Translations under genes and position numbers: made by a program
Part shown: positions 47,946-58,616 of the stretch, in pieces
Position numbering within the stretch: the stretch's first letter is position 1
Layout: every line of letters starts with the position of its first letter
NCBI RefSeq assembly: GCF_001937445.1
Contig: NZ_MSKS01000050.1
Location: 1-64,000, forward strand
DNA: 64,000 bases
Direction: 5' to 3'
Source of the DNA: Actinomyces oris
GTDB lineage: Bacteria; Actinomycetota; Actinomycetes; Actinomycetales; Actinomycetaceae
Notes under the pieces: model-generated
The model's input: the letters and a program-made list of their open reading frames with translations, nothing else
What the model was told of the DNA's origin: nothing
Database searches by the model: none

Positions 47946-48037
47946 GTCGGGGACGTACTTCTCCCCCAAACCACTGCGGGCGGACCTCAGTGGTTTGGGG
48001 GAGAACGCAGTCCTCGTCGGGAAAGTACGTCCCCGAC
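47946..48037. repeat. nested inverted repeat (92 nt)
   Basis: Outer arms GTCGGGGACGTACTT (47946-47960) and AAGTACGTCCCCGAC (48023-48037) are perfect complements. Inner arms of 18 bp, TTCTCCCCCAAACCACTG (47959-47976) and its complement (47988-48005), enclose an 11-nt loop. A 17-nt bulge (48006-48022) lies on one side only. An extra direct copy of GACGTACTTCT occurs just upstream (47933-47943). No T-run. Lies downstream of gltA and of the toxin gene. Confidence 0.85.
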
Positions 48038-48136
48038 CCGCACCGCCCGGCCACAGAAACCGGCCACAAACAACCAGCCACAGACAACCGACCCTGGGCG
48101 ACCGGCGTGAGCCCGTGAGCCTCAGACCCTCGCGAT

Positions 48137-49558
<1,422 letters not shown>

Positions 49559-49752
49559 CATGCCTCCTGGGGCTCGGGGCCGCACGCATCGCGACGGCGA
49601 GACCTGGGCCCACGGGGGTTCCGGCGGGCCCAGCGTCCACTGTACGGGGTGCGCCGTCACGACGTCGTCTCATGGGCTCACCGTGGGCCACCGGATCAGC
49701 CTGATCAGCCCGGATGAGCCCGCGGTGGGCACCAGCCGAGCACCCACCCGCG

Positions 49753-49770
49753 CTTGATAAACTTATCAAG
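49753..49770. promoter_or_regulatory. gltA: perfect palindrome, candidate operator of gltA
   Basis: CTTGATAA-AC-TTATCAAG, an 8-bp perfect inverted repeat in an otherwise GC-rich 247-nt spacer between dapC (stop) and gltA (start). AT-rich palindromes of this kind are typical of transcription-factor sites; it is about 195 nt upstream of the gltA start codon. Regulator unknown. Confidence 0.5.
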
Positions 49771-49805
49771 CCCAGCAGCGGCTGATCCGACTGGCTGTTC
49801 CAGCC

Positions 49806-51014
49806 TCAGCCGGCGAAGAGGGCGGCGGCCTCAGGCGAGCGCAGGCGCGCGGCGGCGGCGGCCACTCGCTCGTCGGTGTCGGTCAGGCTCATGCGCACCC
49901 GCCCGGCCCCGGCCTCGCCGTAGAAGTCGCCGGGGGCCACGACGATCCCGAGCTCGGCGAAGGCCCCCACGAGCTCGTAGGCGCTCATCGACTCGGGTCC
50001 CCGGAGCCACAGGTACAGGCCGGCCACGGAGGCCGGGTCGTTGACGAGACCGGCGGCAGCGGTCGCCTCGACGAGCACCTCGCGGCGCTCCCGGTAGACC
50101 TCCTTCTGCACCTCCATGTGTGCCTCGTCGCCGAGGGCGGCCACGAGGGCGGCCTGCACCGGAGTCGGCATGAGCATGCCGGTGTGCTTGCGCACCTCGG
50201 TGACGGCGCCCACGAGCCGCGCGTCACCGGCGAGGAAGGCCGCCCGGTAGCCGGCCAGGTTGGACTGCTTGGACAGGGAGTACAGGGCGAGCAGGCCGCT
50301 TCGGCCCGCCTCTCCTCCGACCCGGGGGTCCAGGAGACTCGGGATCGGCTGGGTGTCCCACGGCGACTCCCAGCCGAGCTCGGCGTAGCACTCGTCGGAG
50401 ATGACGACGGCGCCCCGTGCCCTGGCCCAGGCGACGATCCGGGCCATCTGCTCAACGCTCAGGACGTGCCCGTCGGGGTTGCCGGGGCTGTTGAGCCAGA
50501 CGACGGCCACGGGCGCGTCCTCGGCGATGCCCCAGGTGACGGGGTCGGCGTCGGTGTCCACGGGGACCGGGGTGGCCCCCACGAGGCGAGCGCCAACGTC
50601 GTAGGTGGGGTAGGCGGCTCTCGGGTGCAGGACGAGGTCGCCGGGGCGCACCCCCAGGTGCAGCGGCAGGAGAGCCACGGACTCCTTGGAGCCGATGGTG
50701 GGGATGACCTCGCCGTCACCCAGGCCGGCCACGCCCCGACGTCGTTCCATCCACTCGGCGATGGCGGCTCGCACCACGGGGGCGCCGACCGCCGTCGGGT
50801 AGCCGGGGGCGTTGGCGGCCGCGAACAGGGCGTTGCGGGCGATCTCGGGGGTGGGGTCGACGGGTGTCCCCACCGCCAGGTCGACGACGCCGTCCGAGTG
50901 CTGGGCGGCCCGCTCCCGGTAGGGGCTCAGCGAGTCCCAGGGGAAGTCGGGCAGGGCGAGGCGGCGGGGCAGGTGGGGGCTGGGGGAGGTCTCAGGAGTC
51001 GCGCTGGTGGTCAC
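49806..51014 (-). CDS. dapC: succinyldiaminopimelate transaminase
   Basis: 402 residues from GTG 51014, with AGGACCC upstream; the frame is open to GTG 51053. PLP-dependent class I aminotransferase: N-terminal VDLAVGTPVDPTPE, SKESVALLPLHLGV, VVWLNSPGNPDGHV, VISDECYAELGWE, the PLP lysine in LYSLSKQSNLAGYRAAF and substrate-binding Arg in GAGRVRMSL. Actinobacterial DapC is commonly encoded next to fdxA, exactly as here (fdxA 60 nt upstream, same strand). It aminates N-succinyl-2-amino-6-oxopimelate after DapD. Confidence 0.92.
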   Translation of the reverse strand: MTTSATPETSPSPHLPRRLALPDFPWDSLSPYRERAAQHSDGVVDLAVGTPVDPTPEIARNALFAAANAPGYPTAVGAPVVRAAIAEWMERRRGVAGLGDGEVIPTIGSKESVALLPLHLGVRPGDLVLHPRAAYPTYDVGARLVGATPVPVDTDADPVTWGIAEDAPVAVVWLNSPGNPDGHVLSVEQMARIVAWARARGAVVISDECYAELGWESPWDTQPIPSLLDPRVGGEAGRSGLLALYSLSKQSNLAGYRAAFLAGDARLVGAVTEVRKHTGMLMPTPVQAALVAALGDEAHMEVQKEVYRERREVLVEATAAAGLVNDPASVAGLYLWLRGPESMSAYELVGAFAELGIVVAPGDFYGEAGAGRVRMSLTDTDERVAAAAARLRSPEAAALFAG

Positions 51015-51074
51015 GGGTCCTGATTCTTCCTCACGAGCCGGGGACGTCTCCACCCCCAGTCCCCGCCCGCCGGC

Positions 51075-51425
51075 TCAGTAGCCGTTGGCCTCTTTCCACT
51101 CCTCGTTCTGCGGGGGCAGGGCGGCGATCATGGGGTCGTCGTAGTCCAGCGCACCGGTCCTCTGGGCCCCTCCGGGCGAGCCGAGTCCCTTGAGCTCGAA
51201 GAAGTCGATGTTGGCGCGGGTGTAGTCCTCCCACTCCTCGGGAACATCGTCCTCGTAGAAGATCGCCTCGGTGGGGCAGACGGGCTCGCAGGCACCGCAG
51301 TCGACGCACTCGTCGGCGTTGATGTAGAGGCTGCGTTCACCCTCGTAGATGCAGTCGACGGGACACTCGTCGACGCAGGCACGGTCCTTGACGTCGACGC
51401 AGGGCTGGGCAATGACATACGTCAT
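51075..51425 (-). CDS. fdxA: 7Fe/8Fe ferredoxin
   Basis: 116 residues; GAAAGGAC about 9 nt before ATG 51425. MTYVIAQPCVDVKDRACVDE, CPVDCIYEG (first cluster, with the seven-residue gap typical of a [3Fe-4S] site) and CVDCGACEPVCPTEAIFYE (the [4Fe-4S] cluster). The last ~15 residues (PPQNEEWKEANGY) extend it slightly beyond the usual 106-108. Cytoplasmic electron carrier. Probably co-transcribed with dapC. Confidence 0.95.
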   Translation of the reverse strand: MTYVIAQPCVDVKDRACVDECPVDCIYEGERSLYINADECVDCGACEPVCPTEAIFYEDDVPEEWEDYTRANIDFFELKGLGSPGGAQRTGALDYDDPMIAALPPQNEEWKEANGY

Positions 51426-51484
51426 GGCAGCAGTGTCCTTTCTTCTCTGGGGATCTGCCCACGCAGGTGAGCGGGGTCGGGCCA

Positions 51485-51514
51485 AGTATGGTCCCCCGGT
51501 GCCCGTCGGCCCAA
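51485..51514 (-). promoter_or_regulatory. fdxA: promoter candidate for fdxA-dapC
   Basis: Minus strand TTGGGC (51514-51509), 18 nt, CATACT (51490-51485). The expected start is about 50 nt before the fdxA ATG. Confidence 0.45.
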
Positions 51515-51661
51515 GAGGTGAGAGAGTGGCCGTCAGCACGCCGAAAACTCAGGGTTGCCACACCGCGATTACGTCACTGCCGCAGCGCGAATGTCACAGG
51601 TAACACCAATCTCGGGCACCGCACGCCTCAGAGCGCGATCTGCGACGATCCGACTGAAAAG

Positions 51662-51782
51662 TGTCCAGCAGGGACGACTTTGACGCGCGACGCCACGCGA
51701 TCCACTCGCGTTTGCGCAGGTCAGAGAACCGCGGTCACGCAGAAGCGTTCTACGGTGTCATCAAAGTCGTCCCGTTTGGACA
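51662..51782. repeat. long-armed inverted repeat, possible MITE
   Basis: TGTCCA-GCA-GGGACGACTTTGA (51662-51683) and TCAAAGTCGTCCC-GTT-TGGACA (51761-51782) are complementary over 19 of 22 positions, with a 77-nt GC-rich spacer. Sits alone in the 421-nt gap between fdxA and the VanW gene. No transposase. It may be a miniature inverted-repeat element or a long hairpin ending the VanW transcript. Confidence 0.7.
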
Positions 51783-51846
51783 AAAGTCTCCTCCGACACT
51801 GCTGCGTCGGCAGTCCTCTGAGCCGGGGGCGCAGACGGCGGCGCCG

Positions 51847-54435
51847 TCAGGAGCAGACGATGTCGTTGTCGGCGGCGTACTGGGTGGTGAGCACGTCGTC
51901 GGGCAGGGCCTTGCCGTCGTGCTTGCGGGTGCGGGTGACGGTGATGTCGAAGCCGGGGTTGCCGCCCGAGTAGGGCTCGCAGCCGGGGCCGGACTTGCGC
52001 TCAGTGGACACCGGGCGGAAGTTGAACCGGTCCGAGGAGGTGATCGACACGTCGTAGTACTTCGTGGACCACATGCGCACGTGAATCTGCTCGCCGTCCA
52101 GCCAGGCCTGGACCAGTACCGCGTGGGACGTGGAGTTGGTGAACTTCACGTCGAGCTTGCCGGTCCACAGGGTGGCCTCGCGCCCGGCCGGGTAGCGGTC
52201 GAAGTAGTACTGGTGGGCGTGGTGCTCGGTGTCGTCCATGCCGGCCTCGAAACCGGCGTTGAAGACGGTGGTGGCCACCTGGCTCAGCCCGCCGCCCATG
52301 GAGTCGACGTGCTGCCCGTTGGAGATGACTCCGGCGTCGGCGAACCCGTGCTCGTAGTCGACCTCGCCGAGGGTCTTCTCCAGGGAGAAGACCTCACCGG
52401 GCTTGACGACGGTGCCGTTGACGAGCTCGGCCCCGCGGGTGAGGTTCTGGGTGCGCGGCGCGTCCCCACTGTTGTACGGGGTGGCGAACTCGCCGATCGC
52501 CTCGCTGATGCCCCACTCGTTCTGCGGCGTCTTCACCGTCGGCTCGGCCACGACCATCGGCAGGGTCACGGTCCGGCCGGCGGCGTCGGTGGCGGTGGTG
52601 CCGGCCTTGAGCAGGCTTGCGGACAGAGCGGCGGTGTCGATGACCTTGCCCTGGGCGGCGGGGACGTACTGGGGGCGTGCCCCGGGTGCGCCGGTGGCGG
52701 AGCCGTCGATCTTCCAGGTCGCGTTCTGGGCGGGGGTCTCGACCTGACCGATCCTGGCGACGACGCCGTCACGCAGTGCGGTCGGGTCGAAGGTGGCGCT
52801 CAAGGTGCCGCCCTCGGAGGAGATCTTCAGCATCTCGGCTGTGTCCTGCGGTGAGAAGGCCGCGGCCGCGCCGGGGCTCTTGCTCTGCGCGCCGGTGCCC
52901 GCCGTGTTCACGGTCAGTCCGCTGGACAGCAGCGGCGTGAGCGTGCCGTCGACGAACTTGGCGGCCTCCTCGTCGGTGATGGCGGGGATCGCGGTGCCCT
53001 CGGCCATGGCGAGGGTCTTCTTGCCCAGGGGCCAGCTACCGGAGAGCTGTTTGAGAGAGGCGTCGACGTCGAGCCCGATGCCGTTGCTCGCGGGCGTGGT
53101 GACCGGCTTGGTGCCCTCCAGGGTCACGGTCGCCGAGACCGCGCCATTGGCCATCGTGTCGACCCGGTCCTCCAGGGCGCCGCGCAGCGCGGTGGAATCG
53201 ACCCGGATGACGGCCTCGGTGCGCTGGCCGCCGAGGCGCTGAGCCAGGGTGAGGGGGTTGAGGGTGAAGCCGGTGAGCTTCTTGACCGAGGCGTCGGTGT
53301 CGACCGAGACACCTGACTTGGCGGGCACGAGCTCGGAGCTGCCCTGCCCGACAGTGAGGGTGACGGGCTGGGCGAGCTGGTCGCCGATGCCCTTGCCGAC
53401 GCGGTCGCGGGCCTCCTTGGGGCTCAGACCGGAGACATCGACACCGGAGACGATGGTGCCCGAGGCGATGTGCTGGGTGGTCCACCAGGCGATGCCACCC
53501 CAGGCCAGCAGCAGGGCCGCGGCCCCGGCGGCGCAGGCGGCGGGGATGAGGCGCCGACGGCGTGAGGCGCCCGACCCGGCGGCCGTACCGTTGGTCTTCT
53601 TCGCAACGTCCTGGGCCTTGGAGGGCTTGCGCGCCTTCTTGGCCGCGGCCAGGGTCCCGGCGACGGCGGGCGTGGCCTGCGCGGGCGCTGAGGGCGACGC
53701 CCCGGACAGGCTCTTCGGTGCGATCGATGGCGGCATGTCGCCGGAGCCGGGGCTCCATACGGTGCCCCGCCGGGTCTCGTCGGCCGCGTCGGCGCCGGCC
53801 GACTCATAGGGCGAGAGGACCTCGGCAGGGGTGGCGGCCTCGTCGACGACGCGCATCGATGCCGGCGTCGCCACCGGTTCAGCGGCTTCTACAGCGGCTG
53901 ACTCAACGGGCTCGTCGCCAGGGGCGGAGGTCTTGTCGGCACCCTGGTCGGCGACCTCGCCGGTGTCCTCGGCGGCGGGAGCCTTCTCCTCCGGCTGCTC
54001 GACGACGGGAGCCTGCTCGGGCTCCTCAGGTCCCTCGGACTTCTCAGGCTGCTCGGTGGCCGGAGCCGCCTCGGACTCCTCGCTCTGACCGACCGGCTCA
54101 GCCGGCGCAGCGGCCTGGGCCGGCTCGGCAGGCTCCGCAGGCTCGTCCTGAGACTCATCCTCGAGGTTGAGGGTCGGGGTGTCGTCAGCGTCCCCGCCCT
54201 GAGTACAGGAGGTGGGCTCACCCGCACCCTGGTCGGCGACCTCGCCGGTGTCCTCGGCGACGGGAGCCTTCTCGGGCTCCTCAGGTCCCTCGGACTTCTC
54301 AGGCTGCTCGGTGGCCGGAGCCGCCTCGGACTCCTCGGCCTGACCGACCGGCTCAGTAACCTCAACGGGCTCGAGGGCGTCGGCTGCGGCCTCGGAGGCG
54401 GCGGGCTTCTCCCCGCGGTTGACGGACTGGCTCAT
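51847..54435 (-). CDS. VanW-family membrane protein with acidic repeat N-terminus
   Basis: 862 residues; GAGAGGAA about 10 nt before ATG 54435. The N-terminal ~210 residues are acidic and Pro/Glu-rich with a duplicated unit (AEDTGEVADQGA and EESEAAPATEQPEKSEGPEE). A basic stretch and one transmembrane helix follow (IPAACAAGAAALLLAWGGI, ~300), then two to three repeats of a peptidoglycan-binding-like (PG_binding_4) domain (VDVSGLSPKEARDRV, GTLTPLLSSGLTVNT). The C-terminal VanW domain has NSGDAPRTQNL, GEVFSLEKTLGEVDY, GGGLSQVATTVFNAGFE and HAHQYYFDRYPAGREATLW. Topology: cytoplasmic acidic tail, extracellular VanW domain. Probable cell-wall role; function of VanW is unproven. Follows typA by 15 nt. 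Confidence 0.88.
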   Translation of the reverse strand: MSQSVNRGEKPAASEAAADALEPVEVTEPVGQAEESEAAPATEQPEKSEGPEEPEKAPVAEDTGEVADQGAGEPTSCTQGGDADDTPTLNLEDESQDEPAEPAEPAQAAAPAEPVGQSEESEAAPATEQPEKSEGPEEPEQAPVVEQPEEKAPAAEDTGEVADQGADKTSAPGDEPVESAAVEAAEPVATPASMRVVDEAATPAEVLSPYESAGADAADETRRGTVWSPGSGDMPPSIAPKSLSGASPSAPAQATPAVAGTLAAAKKARKPSKAQDVAKKTNGTAAGSGASRRRRLIPAACAAGAAALLLAWGGIAWWTTQHIASGTIVSGVDVSGLSPKEARDRVGKGIGDQLAQPVTLTVGQGSSELVPAKSGVSVDTDASVKKLTGFTLNPLTLAQRLGGQRTEAVIRVDSTALRGALEDRVDTMANGAVSATVTLEGTKPVTTPASNGIGLDVDASLKQLSGSWPLGKKTLAMAEGTAIPAITDEEAAKFVDGTLTPLLSSGLTVNTAGTGAQSKSPGAAAAFSPQDTAEMLKISSEGGTLSATFDPTALRDGVVARIGQVETPAQNATWKIDGSATGAPGARPQYVPAAQGKVIDTAALSASLLKAGTTATDAAGRTVTLPMVVAEPTVKTPQNEWGISEAIGEFATPYNSGDAPRTQNLTRGAELVNGTVVKPGEVFSLEKTLGEVDYEHGFADAGVISNGQHVDSMGGGLSQVATTVFNAGFEAGMDDTEHHAHQYYFDRYPAGREATLWTGKLDVKFTNSTSHAVLVQAWLDGEQIHVRMWSTKYYDVSITSSDRFNFRPVSTERKSGPGCEPYSGGNPGFDITVTRTRKHDGKALPDDVLTTQYAADNDIVCS
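53942..54103 (-). repeat. coding repeat in the VanW gene, copy 2
   Basis: Encodes EPVGQSEESEAAPATEQPEK...DTGEVADQGA. Nearly identical to 54222-54358, with a short in-frame insertion (EQPEEKAPA) relative to copy 1. Confidence 0.8.
54222..54358 (-). repeat. coding repeat in the VanW gene, copy 1
   Basis: Encodes EPVGQAEESEAAPATEQPEK...AEDTGEVADQGA. Offset from copy 2 by 255 nt in the best-conserved part, i.e. in frame. Confidence 0.8.
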
Positions 54436-54450
54436 GGGCGGCGGTTCCTC

Positions 54451-56373
54451 TCAGGCCTCGGCACGACGACGGCGGGCGTTCTCGCGGAAGCGCTCCTGGG
54501 AGTTGAGGATGACCTTGCGGATGCGCACGGCCTCCGGGGTGACCTCGACGCACTCGTCGTCGGCGGCGAACTCGAGGGCCTCCTCCAGGGTGAGGCGGCG
54601 CGGCGGCACGAGGGCCTCGAAGGTGTCCGCGGTCGAGGAGCGCATGTTGGTCTGCTGCTTCTCGCGGACCACGTTGACGTCCATGTCCTCGCCGCGGGGG
54701 TTCTCCCCCACGACCTGTCCCTCGTAGGTCTCCTGGGTGGGCTCGACGAAGAAGCTGCCGCGGTCCTGGAGGCGGATGAGCGCGTAGGCGGTCACGGCTC
54801 CGGCGCGGTCGGAGACGAGGGAGCCGGTGGTGCGCGAGACGATCTTCCCGGCCCAGGGGGCGTAGCCCTCGGCGATGGAGGAGGCGATGCCGGTGCCGCG
54901 GGTCTCGGTGAGGAACTGGGTGCGGAAGCCGATGAGGCCGCGGGCCGGCACAAGGAACTCCATGCGGATCCAGCCGGTGCCGTGGTTGGTCATGGTCTCC
55001 ATCTGGCCTTTGCGGGCGGCCATGAGCTGGGTGACGGCGCCCAGGTACTCCTCGGGGACGTCAATAGTCATGCGCTCGATGGGCTCGTGGCGCTTGCCGT
55101 CGATGGTGCGGGTGACCACCTGGGGCTTGCCGACGGTCAGCTCGAATCCCTCGCGACGCATCTGCTCCACGAGGATCGCCAGCGCCAGCTCGCCGCGCCC
55201 CTGCACCTCCCAGGCGTCGGGCCGCGTGGTGGGCAGGACTCGCAGGGACACGTTGCCGATGAGCTCGCGGTCCAGGCGGTCCTTGACCTGACGGGCGGTG
55301 ACCTTGGCGCCCTTGGTGCGCCCGGCCATCGGGGAGGTGTTGATGCCGATGGTCATGGCGATGGCCGGGTCGTCCACGGTGATGAGCGGCAGGGGGCGCG
55401 GGTCCTCGGGGTCCACGAGGGACTCGCCGATGGTGATGTCCTCGATCCCGGCGACAGCGACGATGTCACCGGCGTGCGCCTCCTCGGCGGGCTTGCGGTC
55501 CAGCCCCTCGGTGACGAGGAGCTCGGAGACGCGGGCGGAGGCCAGGGAGCCGTCGTGGCGGGCCCAGGCCACCGTCTGCCCCTTGCGCAGGGTGCCGTTG
55601 TGGATGCGCAGCAGCGCCAGGCGCCCCAGGAAGGGGGAGGCGTCCAGGTTGGTGACGTGGGCCTGCAGGGGGGCGCCCTCCTCGTAGGAGGGGCCGGGGA
55701 TCCGCTCGATGATGGTGCGGAAGAGTGGCTCGAGGTTCTCGTTGGCCGGCAGCTCGCCGTCGGCCGGGGCCTCGGTGTCGGCGCGGCGGGCCTTGGCGGA
55801 GGCGTAGATGACGGGCACGTCCAGGACGGCGTCGAGGTCGATGTCGGGGTGCTCGTCGGCCAGGTCGCTGGCCAGGGACAGCAGCAGGTCGGTGGACTCG
55901 GAGACGACCTCGTCGAGCCGGGAGTCGGGGCGGTCCACCTTGTTGACCACGAGGATGACCGGCAGGTTCGCGGCCAGGGCCTTGCGCAGCACGAAGCGGG
56001 TCTGGGGCAGGGGCCCCTCGGAGGCGTCGACGAGGAGGACGACGCCGTCGACCATGGACAGCCCCCGCTCGACCTCACCGCCGAAGTCGGCGTGGCCGGG
56101 GGTGTCGATGACGTTGATGATGATGCCCTCGGGGCAGCCGGCGTCCGCGGCGGAGGGGCCCGAGTAGTGGACCGCCGTGTTCTTGGCGAGGATCGTGATG
56201 CCCTTCTCACGCTCCAGTTCGCCGGAGTCCATGACGCGCTCGCCGGTGGTCTCCTCGGTGGCCCGGGCCCCGAAGGCGCCCGCCTCCCAGAGCATGGCGT
56301 CGACAAGAGTGGTCTTGCCGTGGTCGACGTGGGCGACAATGGCGACGTTGCGCAGATCCTGGCGCACGCTCAT
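54451..56373 (-). CDS. typA: translational GTPase TypA/BipA
   Basis: 640 residues. Start ATG 56373 has GGAAGAAG upstream. GTPase motifs: G1 [15 protein letters not shown]2 region RGITI-like in [16 protein letters not shown]3 [13 protein letters not shown]4 NKVDRPDSR and G5 YASAKARR. After domain II (ATVAG..DI.IGESL) comes EF-G-like domain III/V and the BipA-specific C-terminus with [18 protein letters not shown] and [15 protein letters not shown]. It binds the ribosome and assists assembly or stress translation. Same strand as the VanW gene 15 nt later, so co-transcription is likely. Confidence 0.95.
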   Translation of the reverse strand: MSVRQDLRNVAIVAHVDHGKTTLVDAMLWEAGAFGARATEETTGERVMDSGELEREKGITILAKNTAVHYSGPSAADAGCPEGIIINVIDTPGHADFGGEVERGLSMVDGVVLLVDASEGPLPQTRFVLRKALAANLPVILVVNKVDRPDSRLDEVVSESTDLLLSLASDLADEHPDIDLDAVLDVPVIYASAKARRADTEAPADGELPANENLEPLFRTIIERIPGPSYEEGAPLQAHVTNLDASPFLGRLALLRIHNGTLRKGQTVAWARHDGSLASARVSELLVTEGLDRKPAEEAHAGDIVAVAGIEDITIGESLVDPEDPRPLPLITVDDPAIAMTIGINTSPMAGRTKGAKVTARQVKDRLDRELIGNVSLRVLPTTRPDAWEVQGRGELALAILVEQMRREGFELTVGKPQVVTRTIDGKRHEPIERMTIDVPEEYLGAVTQLMAARKGQMETMTNHGTGWIRMEFLVPARGLIGFRTQFLTETRGTGIASSIAEGYAPWAGKIVSRTTGSLVSDRAGAVTAYALIRLQDRGSFFVEPTQETYEGQVVGENPRGEDMDVNVVREKQQTNMRSSTADTFEALVPPRRLTLEEALEFAADDECVEVTPEAVRIRKVILNSQERFRENARRRRAEA

Positions 56374-56581
56374 AGGGGGCACTTCTTCCGGTGGGAGGAC
56401 GCCGCGGGCCAGACACCGCTCAGGCACCGACCACAGGGCACGAAACATGGAAAGACTAGAGGACGCCGGTCGCGACCTGCCATGGCAAGGCCAACACCCG
56501 GCCTGTGCCGCCCCTCACCTCGACCATTCAGGCACCGGCAGCATCAACCGCCTTGCGGAACTGCGAACCACGAGCTGCCGG

Positions 56582-57784
56582 TCACTCCGCAGCCGATTCG
56601 ACGTCCTTCACCTCCGGAGAAGCGGCATACGCCCACAGGCACCCGAGCAGCACCACGACGCATACCCCAGCGGTCATCAGTACACCCGCATCTTGCCCCA
56701 GCCACACCGCAAGGGCAGGAACAGCCACATAGCCAAGCGGCGCGACGCCATCCCCGGCGAGGTAGTCCAAGGCGAACACAGAAGGCAGTGCATCACGCTC
56801 GACTCGAGACTGAAGAAAGGTCTCCCAAGCCACACTCGTCGCCGCAATCACGGCACTTGATGCAAAGAGGGACACCGCGACCAGCCATAGAGGCGCACCG
56901 AGCACCACGCTGACCGGAACCGGGACGAAGCTGAGAAGCGCAATCAGGCACAGCACTGGGCGCGACAGGTGGGATGGCAGACGAACCAAGGACCCCACGA
57001 TTCCACCGACCGCAAACAGGGACTCGCTGACACCGATGAACCATAACGCCTGATACTCATCGCGCAGCACGACGGGGCATAGCGTCATGTAGCTTCCCCA
57101 CACAGTAAAGTGCCACACCCCGGAGCCGACCAGCACAACGAGAACACCTCGGGAACGTGAAGCGGCCTGCAGTCCCCGCTTCAGCGCGGTCACGCGATCC
57201 GCAGCACCTGTTCTGCGCCCCTTTGGCAGGCGACTCTGGGAGAGCAGACACACGAGCATCAGCAGGGATATCAGCCACCAAGCATCCGAAACACCTCGCC
57301 ATGACTGCACCAGCGCAATAGCTCCAGGGCCGGCGACCGCGCACAGGCCGGCGACGACAGCCCTGGCAGAATTCATCCGATCCAGCAGATCCGACCGCAC
57401 CAGGTCTGCGACATAGGACCCCATCGTTGGATACATGATCGATGCGACAAACTCCAAGGCGAACGACACAGTGACGTACACGCCGAGGCCAACCGAGCCG
57501 GCACGACTCAGCATCGCGATCCCGCCACAGATGACGATCCATGCGGCTGCCGCACCGCCGAACATGGTCTTGGGGCTGACGTGGACCAGCATCTGCGGAG
57601 CCAACAACGCGCCCAGGATGCCCGGCAGCGCGCCCACACCGAGAACCAGCCCGACGCCGGAGGCACTGTAACCTTCCGACGCCACAGCCATCGCCAGCAA
57701 TACGGGAACCGCCGAATTCGCCAGGACATACAGGCCTCGCGACACAAGAAACTCAACAACATAGTCCTGCGCCATCAGCTTCAT
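56582..57784 (-). CDS. MFS transporter
   Basis: 400 residues; GGAGGGG about 8 nt before ATG 57784. Ten to twelve hydrophobic segments (e.g. [37 protein letters not shown]). It lacks a good loop-2 motif A and resembles the enterobactin-exporter-like (EntS/MFS_3) transporters in its overall pattern, but the substrate cannot be named. GC content is somewhat below that of typA and the next gene. Stand-alone gene between typA and a PH-like protein. Confidence 0.82.
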   Translation of the reverse strand: MKLMAQDYVVEFLVSRGLYVLANSAVPVLLAMAVASEGYSASGVGLVLGVGALPGILGALLAPQMLVHVSPKTMFGGAAAAWIVICGGIAMLSRAGSVGLGVYVTVSFALEFVASIMYPTMGSYVADLVRSDLLDRMNSARAVVAGLCAVAGPGAIALVQSWRGVSDAWWLISLLMLVCLLSQSRLPKGRRTGAADRVTALKRGLQAASRSRGVLVVLVGSGVWHFTVWGSYMTLCPVVLRDEYQALWFIGVSESLFAVGGIVGSLVRLPSHLSRPVLCLIALLSFVPVPVSVVLGAPLWLVAVSLFASSAVIAATSVAWETFLQSRVERDALPSVFALDYLAGDGVAPLGYVAVPALAVWLGQDAGVLMTAGVCVVVLLGCLWAYAASPEVKDVESAAE

Positions 57785-57859
57785 TCGACTACCCCTCCCG
57801 CCGCGCTCTCAATGCGCGCTCGTCCGTCTCGCCGTCCATCGGAGCAGTGGTAGGTCACG

Positions 57860-58555
57860 TCACAGGAGCACGGTCACGGCCGCGAGCGCGACGGCGAGCA
57901 GCCCTGCGGTGACGACGACCGGGCGGTTGAGGCTGCTGGTCACGCCGACGGCCGCACCGGGCGCCGTATCGTCGGCGGCCCGAGCGGGACGGCTGCGCAC
58001 CTGCTCGGCATAGGCCTCGATGAGGGCCCCGGCGTCACCGGTGTCGAGGTTGGTGTGGTAGCGCCCCTCCCCCGCCAGGTACTCCGGGCGCACCGCCGGG
58101 GCCGGCTCGGCGTCTCGCAGGCCGTCGCGCCGCTCCTGCTGCTCGCGCAGCTCCTGGCGGCGTCGGAAGGACTCGGCCATGCCGCCGCGGCGGGGAGCGG
58201 CCGAGGCCCGCACCTCGACGTCGTCGCGGGTGATGACCGACAGCCCCCAGCGGGTACGGCACATCTCGACCTCGCCCCAACCCAGCACATGAGTGCGCCA
58301 GGCGTTGCGGATGGTGAGGGCCTGCGAGGTCAGGGTGATCTGCGGGGCCCACCACAGCAGCCAGGTGAGGAAGGTGAGCAGCCCCGCCCAGGCCAGGGTG
58401 CGCAGGCCGTGGCCGGCGCCGTCGGCCAGGCCGATCGTCAGGGACATCCCCACTGCGGCCAGGCCGATGAGGGCGGTGCCCAGGCGGGCCGGCAGGGAGC
58501 GGATGACGACGGTCGGCATGACCGGGGGCACAGTGGTGGACACGTCTTCTTGCAC
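57860..58555 (-). CDS. PH-domain-type membrane protein (DUF-level)
   Basis: 231 residues from GTG 58555; CATGAT lies 6 nt upstream (a variant of the leaderless motif), while GTG 58612 is in frame but has no site. A pair of membrane helices (ARLGTALIGLAAVGMSLTIG and LRTLAWAGLLTFLTWLLWW) precedes PQITLTSQALTIRNAWRTHV and LGWGEVEMCRTRWGLSVITR, the β-rich bacterial PH-like domain (bPH6-like) common in actinobacteria. A charged coiled stretch RRRQELREQQERRDGLRDAE and a C-terminal transmembrane helix (VVVTAGLLAVALAAVTVLL) follow. Function unknown. Confidence 0.72.
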   Translation of the reverse strand: MQEDVSTTVPPVMPTVVIRSLPARLGTALIGLAAVGMSLTIGLADGAGHGLRTLAWAGLLTFLTWLLWWAPQITLTSQALTIRNAWRTHVLGWGEVEMCRTRWGLSVITRDDVEVRASAAPRRGGMAESFRRRQELREQQERRDGLRDAEPAPAVRPEYLAGEGRYHTNLDTGDAGALIEAYAEQVRSRPARAADDTAPGAAVGVTSSLNRPVVVTAGLLAVALAAVTVLL

Positions 58556-58616
58556 GGGCGCATCATGCCGCACCGGCTCTCGTCCGTCGTCATCCGCTCC
58601 GGTTGAGGGCACCGGC

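Noticed and set aside
47946-48037. Nested palindrome as a CRISPR-type repeat or classical terminator
   Set aside because: Only one direct extra copy of an 11-mer, no spacers, and no T-run after either arm.
54982-56913. 643-codon plus-strand open frame
   Set aside because: Antisense to typA; repetitive Gly/Asp/Val composition and no ribosome-binding site.
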